Below, piece by piece: positions 49,501-59,159 of a DNA stretch of 64,000 nt. Position 1 is the stretch's first letter, and the number at the start of each line of letters is the position of its first letter. Position numbers and translations under genes: made by a program. The notes under the pieces were generated by a model. That model had not been told where the DNA came from. It saw only the letters and a list, made by a program, of their open reading frames with translations, and searched no databases. Origin of the DNA: Apostichopus japonicus (Eukaryota > Echinodermata > Holothuroidea > Aspidochirotida > Stichopodidae); contig NC_092564.1 of NCBI RefSeq assembly GCF_037975245.1, positions 22,595,984-22,659,983 of the forward strand, given 5' to 3'.

Positions 49501-52500
49501 CTTTTACATATTAATGATAGATAAGCCCCAAAATAATAATAATAAGAAAAAGAAATCACAAAAGCATATATACATCTGATGTACAGGTTGAGAGAATGAT
49601 ATTTGAAACTGTCCATACGTCCCCAAATTTATCAAAAGTTGTTTTGTCACAAATTCACTGTAACTGCGTCAAATTATTTCTTCCGCCTCTATCACTTCTA
49701 TGGAAGTATTATTTAAATACCTAGCTATACGTTCGGCAAATATGAATCTGTGTAGTGTCTGTATTAGATATATGGTCAACCTAGAATAGACGTATTGACG
49801 CAGAGTGAATCCGTGACGTCATCGTTCAATTATATGTTTTTCTAGTAAGGGGGGGGGGAGAGGGGCATGAGGGGTTTGAGAGGTTGAAATAATTCCTGTT
49901 TCAACATGTAATCCATATGAGCAGATGCCTTGGTGTAGTGCTGTTGTAAACGTTTCTGGTTATATTTGCAAGAAATATGAAAAGGTCTGCACTATTCTAC
50001 AATAGCAGTACATGCTTACCTCTGCTGATGTGTCGTTGGCATTTGATACTTTTCCTAGACCTTGTGCAACGATATCAAAGTTTTCCGTTTCGATGAAGGA
50101 AGACGTAGTCAAATTAACCAAGACCTCAGCTACGTAAAAAGCATTATCAGTCGTTACATTTAACGTCCGGAGTGTCTGTAAGACAAAAATGACGTACTGA
50201 CATGAACTTGTAAAGACAAATGAATGGATCCTCAATTTGCCATGATCCTTATTTTAGGTCTGATCAGTTAACACCCCACACCACCACTCCAAGCTTCCAG
50301 CCTCCCCACCATCGGGCCCTGTATTCTCTCCTTCATATGGAACAAATTTAGCGGTAGCTTCGTATACCTCATTCAGGGTCTGGTATCTAGCCCTGTCATT
50401 AGCTGCACCGTCGTCTTGTACCTGAACAATTACAGGGTCGTCCCACACCGCCTCTGTGAACGTATCACCGTTACATCTGCAAGTGGCTTGTGATCGGTCT
50501 GTGAAAATTTAATGACATGTTCTAATTATTCCTTTATTTGCAAACAATCATTATTTTCAAAGAAAAATTGAACAACAATTACACATCATATTTCAATCTT
50601 GTCCGTTGACTTTCTACTTTCATTGATAATGCAATAATAAAAATAGTGGGGTCGCCAATAGGGGGGGGGGGGGTCCTGGGAAGCAAGTGCCCTCCAAAAC
50701 AAAAATCGTTCCTCAGGTCCCAGATGCGATTTATAGTGTTAAAAACTTACTCAAACAAAAAAATTTTTTAGGACGAAATGTATTATGTATGATTTATGTT
50801 CTTCAGTAAAACTTCTTTCCACCGACCATCACAATAAACAGTTTTTGTATCACTTACACTTTCACCCTAGGCAAGGAATAATAAAGCAAGAAGCAAATTA
50901 TAATCCCTCAAATGTTAATGAATAGAAATTAAATTCTACACAAAAACATGTACATATGTGTGAACTACGTGCTACTTTTGTTCACAATGATGTGATGATT
51001 AACAGTAACACAAGATATTCCGCGAGAATCATTGCACAAAATATCAGAAGAACATACCAATTATGCAGAAGAATAATCAACTAATGTCTAACTTACCTGA
51101 TGTCAAAGACATTTGTGATGAATTCGCATTTATACCAAGGAACGTGTTAGGAAATTCTATTCTGCCGTAATCAGTATCAACGGACCCTTCTTTACAGTAA
51201 GCTGCGTAAAGAGATGTTAGATATAACGTTAAATGTCTAATTGCCCGCAACTTTTTTTTGGTAGGTGTGTTAAGATTTATACGTTACTTTATCTAAGTCG
51301 TGACACTAATAAAAAGTTTGTGGCTCTAATCTGCATGTAAATACTAGCAAACTTGATAGAAGGGAAAGGTCGGGCACGATTAACTATTAATTGATACAAT
51401 GTATGCTATCCCCATTTGGCCCTGCTATCGTTATGATCATTTGATACACTGTATGCTATCCCCATTGGGCCCTGCTCTAGTTACCATCACTTCATACACT
51501 ATGCTATTCCCATTGGGCCCTGGTCTAGTTAAAATAATTTGATACACTGTATGCTATACCCATTAGGCCCTGCTCTCACTACGATCATTTGATACATTGT
51601 ATGCTTTCTCCATTTGGGCCCTGTCCTATTTACGATTATTTGATAGATTATACTATCCCATTGCGCCTTGATTCTAGTTAAGATTATTTGAAACACTGTA
51701 TGCTATACCCATTGGGCGCTGCCCTCGTTACGACTATTTGATACATTGTATGGTATCCCGATTGGGCCCTGATCTAGTTAAGATCATTCGATAGTTTTAT
51801 GCTATCCCCCATTGGGCCCTGCCCTCGTTACGACTACTTGATACACTGTATGCTATCCTCATTGGGTCCTGCTCTCGTTACGTTCACTTCATACACAATG
51901 CTATCCCCATTGGGCCCTGGTCTAGTTAAATCATTTGATACACTGTATGCTATCCTTATTGGGCCCTGCTCTTACTATGATCATTTGATACATTGTTTGC
52001 TATCCCCATAAGGACCTGCTCTCGTTACGATCATTTTAAAAACATTGTATGCTATCTGCATTAGCCTTGCCCTAGTTACGATTATTTGATACATTGTATG
52101 GTATCCCGATTGGGCCCTGCTCTAGCTACGATCATTCGATACTAGTATGCTATTCCCCAATGGGTCCTGCCCTAGTTGCGATCATTTAATACACTGTATG
52201 CTATCCCCTTTGGGCCCTGTTCTTGTTACGTTCACTTCAAACACTGTATGCTATCCCCATGCATTAGGCCCTGCTCTCGTCACGATCATTTGATACACTG
52301 TATGCTATCCCCAAAGGCCCTGCTCTAGTTACGATCATTTGATAAACTTTATGCTATCTCAATTGGACCATGTTCTCGTTACGTTCACTACATAGACTAT
52401 GCTATCCCCATTGGGCCCTGCTCTCGTTAAGATCATTTTAAAAACATTGTTTGCTATCTGCATTGGCCTTGCCCTAGTTACGATTATTTGACACTGTTTA

Positions 52501-55500
52501 TGTCATCCCGATTGGGCCCTGCTCTAGTTACGATCATTCGATACTAGTATGCTATTCCCCCAAGGGCCCTGCCCTAGTTGCGATGATTTAATACACTGTA
52601 TGCTATCCCATTTGGGCCCTACATACATAATCGTCACGATCATTTGATACACTGTCTGTTATCCCCAAAGGCCCTGCTCTAGTTACGAATATTGATACAC
52701 TTTATGCTATCCCAAGTGGGCCCTGTTCTCGTTACGTTCACTACATATACTATGCTATCCCCATTGGGCCCTGCTCTCGTTAATATCATTTATTGCACTG
52801 TATACTATTTTTATCAGGGTAAAAGTTCTGATGTTTTAAATATACAGTGTGGTGTACCTCAAGGTTCTATCCTCCTAGCTTTTCATTGTATATATGAATG
52901 ATATTGGTAAAATCTCCTCTAAAGCTTCTATTGTGTTGTTTGCCGATGATACAAATATTTTCTTTCTGATAACAACTATGAACGTCTGCAACAAACCGTT
53001 TGTAATGATTTATGCACTTGCACAGATTGGTTTTCAGCAAGTAAGCTTTCCCTTAATATTGATAAAACAAAGTATATCGTCTTCAATGCTAATAGGGTTA
53101 TGGCTAACTTTAATATTTATGTAAATGGTAAACCACTGCACAAGGTTGATTTCTTAAAATTCTTAGGTGTTTTTATAGACTCCAAGCTCACTTGGCGTGA
53201 GCACATTAGCCATATTCCCTCTCTTGTCGCAAAAGGCGTAGGCATCTTGTAAAAACTTAAACACACCCTTCCTAGGAACGTTCTAAGGTTTCTAAGGTCA
53301 AACACTAGTACTACCATACTTGACTTATTGTTGTATCATTTGGTTTGGCACAAGTAATCTTTTGTTAAATAAGCTAACTATTTTACAGAAAAGAGCGATC
53401 AGACATATTACTTTCTCTCACTTAAGGGATCACACAAACGTGTTATTTAAGTCTCTGAATTTACTGAAGCTTACTGATCTGGTCAGTCTCAATGTCCTCC
53501 TTTTTTTTATCGTTCACTACACGAAATGCTACCAGATACTCTGAATGCCTTCTTTACACAAAACTCAAACATCCACGCTCACAATACTAGGCAAGCTGAT
53601 TACCTGCACCCAAGACAATGTCACAACAATTTCTCTAAAAATAGCTTACATCATAAGGCCATCGCACTTTGGAATCCCCTACCAATCACTTTAAAGGCGA
53701 TGCCTTCTTTAGTTTCTTTTAGAAAAAGCTTACAAAAGCACTTCATCAACATGTACTAGAACTGCGACTGAAACTGGGGGGGGGGGGTGAGGGAAGGGAG
53801 AGGAAAGGGTGGTTCTGTTTTGTATTGTAGTTTTTTTGGTTCTCTTTTCTATCTGTAAAGTTATGTATTTTTTCAGGGAGTGTCACTACCCGACAAGCCC
53901 TATAGGGTTTTTTAGTACACTTCCTTGCACAAGTTTTGTTTATTATATCCTTCTATGTCATATGCCATACTTATGTTGTTATACAACAAAAATTAAAAAA
54001 ATGAAATGAAAACAATTCAACTATCCCCATTGGGCCCTGCTCTCGCTACGATTATTTGATACACTGTATGCTGTCCCTATTGGACCCTGCTCTAGTTACG
54101 ATCAGTTGATACAGTATGCTATCCGCATTAGGCTTTGCTCTCGTTATGATCATTTGATACACTGTGTGCTATCCCCATTGGGCTCAGCTGCTCTCGTTAT
54201 GATAATTTGATGCAATGTATGCTACAGTTTGCTACACACACAAAACACAGGTAAGAGTGGTATCCTTCGCTCTATATACATAACAATTGGATAAAATCAT
54301 TGTCATCACTCGCCTCATCCCTTACTTCTTTCTTCCCGACACACGTATTGCATGACAACTCATGCATTCAAAGTTCCAAACTTAGTAGGCCAACTTACGC
54401 GGGCAAGAAGAATGTCAACCAAATTTTAAGTTTAAGTAGATAGTCGAGCTGAAGCTATCAATCATTTGGTAGACTCACAGTTTATTGTAATATTCCAGTC
54501 CTCCCATTTGTCTAGAATCTGAGTCAAGTTGTGTACAACGTTATAGTCAACTTCGTCTGTACTTCGTTTCTTGTAGATGAAGCTCTTTGATGAGTCAGCT
54601 GCTTGCGTCACGTGATAACCTTCGTTTACCAACTACAAAATGAAATGTGGAGGGTTAAAATTGTTAACCTAGTTGCTGAAGTGATCCAATGTAGTCCAAT
54701 TATGACCTCTCTCAACATATTCTAGATCCCAATATCTGATTATAAAACCACGCCAGATACCATATTTTCACCATGCCATATACCACTATAAAACTATGCT
54801 TGAGACCATTATAAAGCCATGCCAGTTCCAGTAGAAACCATGCCAGATACCATTATAAAACCATGCAAGATCAGGAGCGTCGGAGCCGGTAGGGCAGGTC
54901 CGGCGAACGCCGGACCAATATTCACGGCGCAAAAAGAAAGACAGTAGGACTAAGAAAAAAAATGGCAAAAAATAAAGAACCAAAATGAAACATACTTAAA
55001 AAATGTGTTTCAGGAGATTAATCGGGTACAAACACAAACAAGGGAGAACACACAAGCTCGGGAAGTGCCATTTCTTTCCATCTGGGAGGCATTTTTTCAA
55101 AATTTTCGCCATTACGCTACGCGCCAACCATGGTGGCGCGTAGCGTAGTTTGACCTACCAAACGTCCCCCCGATAATTATGATAGATGGTCACACTCTGA
55201 TCTGCCGTACCAATCAAAAATAGTTCCGACGCCCCTGAAGATACCAGTATATGCTGGATACCTTTATACACCCAGTACTGATTTCAACCCTATATTCCTC
55301 CACTCTCCCATTGTATCTTAAACCAGATACTCTCACCAAGTACTTACATCATGTTTTTTGAAGATACTCCCTCGTTATGTAATCAAACACTAAGCTCTCG
55401 CGTTATGTAAATCAAACACTAAGCTCTCGATCCATTTCCATTTAGGAGAAATTGCAGTAATTTTCGTGGTTATCAAGTTACGTTGTTTCGTTTTGTTTCC

Positions 55501-56401
55501 ACAGTTCAAAAGAATAATAGAATATACGTACCGTGCTATTGATGGTGGGATCAATCGGTTGGTTGAATACCGATAGAGTGAATTTCAAGTAATCTTTGAA
55601 GAAAATCACAAAACATTTGTTTATATTTCTATCTTCCTTTTTAACCATTGTACCAATTTTTCAAAATGTTCATGTGAATGTGTGTCACTTGCAGTGGTGA
55701 GGTTAACTGGTACAAACACAAGCAGCTGTCAGTTTATACAGTTTGACATAAAGACTATAACGACATCATATGTGATGTGTTAACTTGGAATATTGGCTTG
55801 GAATTTTAATGTAGTCTAAATGAGCTGATTAAGTTTCACTAGTAATATTTGAATAACAGGCATGCCCTTACAAATGTGTGGTTATTGTGCCTCGAACAAA
55901 CCTCATCGCTACGCCATTCTATATTAAAAGTGCTTGTTGAACTTACCACCACAATCAAACCTCAGCTAAATAAAGCGTTGTAGGGCAAGACGTATGCCCT
56001 TACTCTACCATATGACTATCATTGAATAATAAGATTGAAACTATTTGAAGATATATGTTCTTTGTTAAAAAAGCATACGTAACAATCTGCTTGTACATAT
56101 TTTTTTTTTTATATCATCAGACAGAAAATCGAACGAGTAGTTCCCTTACCACTAATGACCAAGACCTGAGGCTCACTCTTTACGGTCGTGGTGCCGATTG
56201 CTGTACACACATAGCTCCCTTGATTAACAAAGCTCACGTTGAAAATAAGTTCTTTTCCACCACTTACAGGTTTGTTAGTCCCCACTCTCGTCCACGATAT
56301 CGAGTCAGCGTTCTTTGCATCGCACGATAAATCGAACGACTTGCCCAACTTCAGAGAGTAAAATTTCTTCTCCATGAGTTCCTCTTGAATTTTGGGAGGA
56401 T
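39411..56401 (-). CDS. Adhesion GPCR gene 2 (span): Ig, HRM-like, GAIN, GPS, 7TM, long acidic tail; 5' end missing
   Basis: Thirteen exons join in consistent phase to about 1090 codons ending at TGA (39411-39413). Domain order by approximate residue: Ig 1-84, linker and pre-HRM 84-156, HRM-like 156-265, GAIN 266-513, GPS 514-562, seven helices 575-800, tail to the end. The product is a plasma-membrane receptor of the adhesion class, which is expected to self-cleave in the GPS and to signal through the tethered peptide TNFAVLV. The Ig exon begins in phase 1, so at least one upstream exon (signal peptide) exists, but I found no candidate between 56402 and 57379. It is in tandem, head to tail, with its paralogue gene 1. 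Confidence 0.93.
40558..42079. other. Gene 2 intron TM4-TM5
   Basis: AT-rich; no exon, repeat array or RNA signal recognised. Confidence 0.6.
42080..42146 (-). CDS. Gene 2 exon: TM4 end and second extracellular loop
   Basis: 67 bp, CAG acceptor, GTAAGT donor, phase 1 in and 2 out. GVPAVIVIACVSCSPDSYAS continues TM4 and supplies the Cys-rich ECL2 (CDYC across the junction). Confidence 0.92.
42147..43573. other. Gene 2 intron within TM4
   Basis: An 86-codon plus open frame (42275-42535) has no recognisable domain. Nothing else supportable. Confidence 0.55.
43574..43836 (-). CDS. Gene 2 exon: TM2, TM3 and start of TM4
   Basis: 263 bp, phase 2 in and 1 out. KLRSNRPKQIILNLSISLLG (first intracellular loop and TM2) is followed by ICVSFGALTHFFLLASVTWM then SIEAANMYLLFVKVF. 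This is the TM3 signature of adhesion receptors, with the ECL2-bonding Cys at its start. It ends in TM4. Confidence 0.94.
43998..44750. repeat. Minisatellite, about 32-bp unit with GCTAGC core
   Basis: More than twenty units of the type CCTGCATTTAGCTAGCATAC with length variation. Each carries the palindrome GCTAGC. It lies in the intron between TM1 and TM2. Confidence 0.9.
44995..45104 (-). CDS. Gene 2 exon: TM1
   Basis: 110 bp, TTTCAG acceptor and GTAAGC donor, phase 0 in and 2 out. DVHGSIESKALDIFSIIGCI leads into a clean hydrophobic helix (ISVIGLIVIIITYL), as expected immediately after the GPS stalk. Confidence 0.93.
45105..46535. other. Gene 2 intron GPS-TM1
   Basis: It contains the candidate alternative exon at 46212-46451 and a short cluster of ATTATTGGACAA words at 45775-45845. 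Nothing else seen. Confidence 0.6.
46212..46451 (-). CDS. Candidate alternative terminal exon of gene 2 (hypothetical)
   Basis: This is an 80-codon open stretch in the intron between GPS and TM1. It is preceded by TTGATTGAAG (a weak acceptor) and is phase 0, which matches the phase 0 end of the GPS exon. It reads ETQTQSSSPVSQFYGDNYHE, continues hydrophilic, and stops at TAA. If spliced after NFAVLV it would end the protein without membrane helices. No family recognised; a chance open frame is quite possible. Confidence 0.25.
   Translation of the reverse strand, partial: ETQTQSSSPVSQFYGDNYHEQPPQTDKSHSNGQTTHISCSFTNKSEDLIKSKYDIIEPSMLQFHDPLFNSNVYFLIWLL
46536..46682 (-). CDS. Gene 2 exon: GPS motif with cleavage site
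   Basis: 49 codons, phase 0-0, GTGAGT donor. The motif reads CAYWN, GWADDGS, YRCKYSHLTNFAVLV. The HL/T tripeptide for autoproteolysis is intact and TNFAVLV would be the tethered agonist. The canonical GPS has four cysteines, in the pattern C-x-x-W, then GC, then C-x-C-x-H-L-T. Here the GC cysteine is Ser and the last is replaced by Tyr, so one disulfide is likely absent; an extra Cys (FWC) lies just before. Confidence 0.93.
46683..47737. other. Gene 2 intron GAIN-GPS
   Basis: No feature recognised. Confidence 0.6.
47738..47919 (-). CDS. Gene 2 exon: GAIN subdomain B
   Basis: 182 bp, phase 1 in and 0 out, with acceptor TTCCGTACAG. The reading VSQVTVALVFTVHRTAALFQ then VNSLIISAS and DIQIKDLPDN has the alternating beta strands expected just before the GPS (the strand LIISAS precedes a hydrophilic loop). 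The alternative acceptor CTCAG ten bases downstream would break the phase. Confidence 0.9.
48322..48727 (-). CDS. Gene 2 exon: GAIN core
   Basis: 406 bp, phase 0 in and 1 out. It holds the end of the helical subdomain (VSVAVVNTIDNVVQAT, ILQAFSHQLDNV) and the start of the beta subdomain (AQIDISISATVEYKLPFG). The donor is GTAGAG. It is collinear with the window-edge exon of gene 1. Confidence 0.9.
48728..50019. other. Gene 2 intron within GAIN
   Basis: Apart from a G10 run (49849-49858) and short plus-strand open frames without recognisable content, I see nothing. Confidence 0.6.
50020..50175 (-). CDS. Gene 2 exon: GAIN subdomain A
   Basis: 52 codons, phase 0-0, CTTACAG acceptor, GTAAGC donor. 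TLRTLNVTTDNAFYVAEVLV aligns with the gene 1 exon 2573-2743. Confidence 0.9.
50275..50498 (-). CDS. Gene 2 exon: HRM-like second half and lead into GAIN
   Basis: The TTTTCACAG acceptor gives DRSQATCRCNGDTFTEAVWD, matching the C-x-C, W-x-x-P end of the HRM pattern. It then continues with helical LNEVYEATAKF and a Gly/Glu-rich stretch to EWWCG. The donor (GTGTTA) is weak but keeps phase 0 and leaves Gly at the same junction as LKG in gene 1. Confidence 0.78.
50499..51096. other. Gene 2 intron inside the HRM-like region
   Basis: It contains a G13 run (50661-50673). Nothing else recognised. Confidence 0.6.
51097..51201 (-). CDS. Gene 2 exon: HRM-like, first half
   Basis: 105 bp, ACGCAG acceptor, GTAAGT donor, phase 1-1. 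It reads YCKEGSVDTDYGRIEFPNTF then LGINANSS; the Cys, the YGxIxFPxT core and the following N/S-rich loop fit the N-terminal half of an HRM-type domain preceding GAIN. Confidence 0.85.
51385..52802. repeat. Minisatellite, 50-bp unit with a higher-order period of about 403 bp
   Basis: Units of GATCATTTGATACACTGTAT plus GCTATCCCCATTGGGCCCTG plus CTCTCGTTAC. Distinct variants recur about 403 bp apart: CATTTTAAAAACATTGT at 52032 and 52435, and TTCACTTC/CATCACTTC units at 51487 and 51886. It lies in a gene 2 intron and continues at 54020 after a LINE insertion. Its open frames are not genes. Confidence 0.9.
52803..54010 (+). mobile_element. 5'-truncated LINE inserted in the minisatellite
   Basis: Blocks in order across several frameshifts and stops: QCGVPQGSILL, LFADDTNIFF, KLSLNIDKTKYIVF, NGKPLHKVDFLKFLGVFIDS, KLTWREHISHI, QKRAIRHITFSHLRDHT, HNTRQADYLHPRQCHNN, KAIALWNPLP and FRKSLQKHFINMY before a stop. 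This is the second half of a CR1/L2-type RT ORF with its C-terminal tail, followed by an A-rich 3' end. It is defective. Confidence 0.9.
54020..54232. repeat. Minisatellite, 50-bp unit, right-hand remainder
   Basis: Same CTATCCCCATTGGGCCCTGC units as 51385-52802, on the other side of the LINE. Confidence 0.9.
54479..54632 (-). CDS. Gene 2 exon: stalk segment before the HRM-like region
   Basis: 154 bp, TTGTAG acceptor and GTGAGT donor, phase 0 in and 1 out. The reading runs from LVNEGYHVTQAADSSKSFIY to ILDKWEDWNITIN, with an NLT and an NIT sequon. With the preceding exon, the pattern of a beta strand, then VNEGYHV, then a helix is loosely SEA-like; I do not claim the family. Confidence 0.85.
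54633..55531. other. Gene 2 intron
   Basis: A few ACCATTATAAAACCATGCCAG words repeat at 54745-54870. A CGC-rich palindromic patch (GCTACGCGCCA and TGGCGCGTAGC) lies at 55117-55146. No gene. Confidence 0.6.
55532..55593 (-). CDS. Gene 2 exon: short linker
   Basis: 62 bp, TTCAAAG acceptor, GTACGT donor, phase 1 in and 0 out. The reading DYLKFTLSVFNQPIDPTINS follows the Ig domain and may start a small alpha/beta module completed by the next exon. Confidence 0.85.
56150..56401 (-). CDS. Gene 2 exon: Ig domain
   Basis: The 252-bp symmetric exon (phase 1-1, GTAAGG donor) encodes one complete Ig domain. It shows DLSC (B-strand Cys), SISWTRV (C-strand Trp), ELIFNVSF and then QGSYVC (F-strand Tyr-x-Cys). 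It replaces, at the same relative place, the HYR array of gene 1. Confidence 0.92.
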
Positions 56402-56599
56402 CTTTTAACGAGGAATATAATATAATCAGTTAAATTTTCTCTGTTTTTGCTAGATTTAAAACAAACACATCTTTTCTCTCAACACCACCCAACAGCAAGT
56501 GTAAACAGCTCATAAGAATGTAGTAATTGGGAGGTTGTTTCGACATTAGAAACTTCATGATTTAGTAAGCATCACCAAACATAATGAAGAATACAATCT

Positions 56600-56760
56600 T
56601 ATGTTTCACAGCAGGATAAATGTTTTCTGGTTCATGTTCAAAACAAGTTTACACAGATTTTCTTTCAAATAAGAAACAGATCACAACTTTACTCTTCACC
56701 GATAAAGTCATACATTAATATAGCTTTTGGTCAGTATGAAATGTAATATACATATGAATT
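56600..56760 (-). repeat. Relic of the gene 1 HYR-cassette intron beside gene 2
   Basis: GTTTACACAG, CACAACTTT, CGATAAAGTCATACATTAAT and ATAGCTTTTGGTCAGTATGA follow the same order as in the cassette introns of gene 1 (GGTTTACACAGG, CACAACTTTT, CAATAAAGTGAAACATTATT, ATAGCTTTGGTCAGTC). The match is partial and diverged. Confidence 0.55.
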
Positions 56761-56893
56761 TAAACGTTTTGATTATACTGCTGCCACATTATGGAATAAC
56801 TTACCCCAGGACATATGCAATATTAATATAGACTTAACGCAATTCAAGAAATTACTTAAAACACTGTTTTTCAGAGCTGCCAACACAGATTAA
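56759..56893 (+). mobile_element. LINE ORF2 C-terminal tail fragment
   Basis: A 45-codon reading ending in TAA: FKRFDYTAATLWNNLPQDIC, then LTQFKKLLKTLFFRA. LWNxLP followed by an FKKxLKxxLF helix is the usual C-terminus of CR1/L2-like LINEs. Confidence 0.8.
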
Positions 56894-56954
56894 TGTTCTT
56901 ATTTTTTACTTGCTGTACATACTTATTTTAGGTGTTATTATTGTATCAAATTGG

Positions 56955-57230
56955 TGATCCTAAACACAGAAATCTAGTTTATCAATGTGGTGATCCTTAA
57001 CACAAAAACCTAGTCTATCTTTTTGGTGATATCTTAAACACAGACATCTAGTCTATCAAGTTGGTGATCCTAAACACAGAAACCTAGCTTATCATTGTGG
57101 TGATCCTTCACACAAAAACTTAGTATATCAATGTGGTGATCCTAAACACAGAAACCTAGTCTATCAATTTGGTGATCCTAAACACAGAAACCTGGTCTAT
57201 CAATTTGGTAATCCTAAACACAGAAATCAA
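56955..57230. repeat. Minisatellite, about 38-40-bp unit
   Basis: Seven units of TTGGTGATCCTAAACACAGA plus AACCTAGTCTATCAA. It separates the NCAPG2 exons from the receptor exons. Confidence 0.88.
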
Positions 57231-57379
57231 ATAGGACCTGTGCAAAGCATATAAATTGCTTGCCAGATTCGTAATTTCTTTTGAATTGAACTTGGGCATG
57301 CACAAAGTAATTCACAAGTAATTGAAATTTTAATTTGCTTACTTAATATAAAATGTAATGAATAGTTAGTCTTTGTTAC

Positions 57380-57472
57380 CTGTACAAGGATGGCAGCCAA
57401 TGAATGTGAACCTTGTCTCTTTGCATGTACAGCAAAGAACATCAAGTCTTGAATGCACGACTGCTCAATTGT
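57380..57472 (-). CDS. NCAPG2: NCAPG2 exon e (last one found)
   Basis: 31 codons, phase 0-0, TAATTCAG acceptor, GTAACA donor. TIEQSCIQDLMFFAVHAKRQ matches the IExxCIQDxMFH motif. The next family exon (a YFHxQK region, then LYxPILWRxLK) is not seen anywhere to the left. Confidence 0.88.
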
Positions 57473-59113
57473 CTGAATTAAACAGAAAAGACAAAACAAA
57501 AAATGAGAAACATTTGTAAACAGAAGACTGGATCCATCTAGGCTAAAGGATTAACAGTGTTGTTGTTGGTGAGACTAACAGCAAACTTGTCTTCTGTTGC
57601 CATATGTGTATTATATAAGTTCACCTAATTGTCTATATCTGTTTATTACCGTTGGTCATGGAAACATACATATTAAACAGTCCATGTAAGCTAGCCCCCC
57701 TGCTGTAAGCACCCCTGCTGCTGCATAGACCTGGTAAATGCATAGTAAAATATCTTGCTTTTATTCCAGTGCAAAATACTCAACTGAATATTTCTGTAAT
57801 CATTCAAGGAGTAAAACAGTATTCAATGGAGAAGGTGGAGTCTATCAGAGTCAGACCAATCCAAAGACCAAAATCAGCTATCATTCTGACTGCCATCAAA
57901 TACCTCAGTCAACATCTACATTGCCAGTATTTATAGTGTAAAACCATTGATCAATTATCACTCACCATGAGTATATCTCCAGTAGCAGTTTTCCAAGCCT
58001 TGAAGTATATCTCTCCATAATACTGTACCTCAGCTCTACGGAACCAAAGTAGAATGATACTTATTAAATCACATTATATAACCAGTAGAAGTTGGAAATT
58101 AAGTAATTCAACTGGAAGTAGGATTGTGGTAATCCCAGTCTGTTACCTATGTTGAGTTCTAAGGGTCAATATAAATGGAGAATAGCAGAATTATTATGAT
58201 TTTTCTTTTCTTCTTAGCTGATGGTCTCTTCCTGGGAGGGTGGGTGGGTTTGCCAGGTCTGCAACAGCCTCCCAGTAGGTAATTTAGCTCTCTCACTGAA
58301 TATTTTGCTTGTCTGCCTACCAAATATTACAACAACAACAAATAACGAAAAGTCTGTTTTCTTTTATGTTTTAAGTTTCTTTGCTAACCTGCAGGAGCCA
58401 TGATGAGACATGTCACACTCTGATCACACTCAATATATTATATATGAAATAATGGAACGGCAATGACTGCAGTTTATTATCATTCCGCTAACTCAAATCG
58501 CAGCTTTACATACAACTCTCAGCAGGATTTACATAAAAACCCCAGAAAACTCACAACACCAGAATAGGGCACGAAACATCATCTGGTTCAACCCGCCATT
58601 CAGTAAGCACATACAGACAACTGTAAGAGGAAGTTTTCTACGACTCATCCAGAGGCACTTCCCAGCAGAGCATAAGCTGCACAAGATCCTCAACAAAAAC
58701 AATGTCAGTTACAGTACTTATCTATATTACTTTTCTTAATGAAAAAGGCAAATGAATATATATAATTGAAATCGCAATGAGTTGGAAAATCCAGAACAGT
58801 AAAAAATTTCCAGCCTCCACCAGGATTCTAATCAAGGCCTCCTGCTTTATATGAAGACACCCTAACCACTAGGCTATGGACGCTGATTATATGTCCAGAG
58901 GTTCGAAAACCGGTGAGGGAGGTGGTAATTCTACTGTAGGCATTTGTCACCTGTATCAAACAATACTAGTTCTGTTTGGTGACATATTTTGCCTTACTCT
59001 AGAGATCAAACATGATGCTAACCAACTCGAAATCATTTGTGATTCCTAAAGCTGGATCTCGAAAGAGATACTTTTGAGATTGAGAGATATATATATATAT
59101 ACATATATATACA

Positions 59114-59159
<46 letters not shown>

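Noticed and set aside
51799-52011. Plus-strand open frame of 70 codons rich in LxPLGP
   Set aside because: It is a translation of the 50-bp minisatellite.
52803-54010. Host gene with reverse transcriptase similarity
   Set aside because: Several frameshifts and stops and an A-rich tail show a decayed LINE.
56401-57380. NCAPG2-receptor fusion transcript
   Set aside because: NCAPG2 exon e ends in phase 0, while the receptor Ig exon requires a phase 1 partner, so direct splicing would be out of frame.
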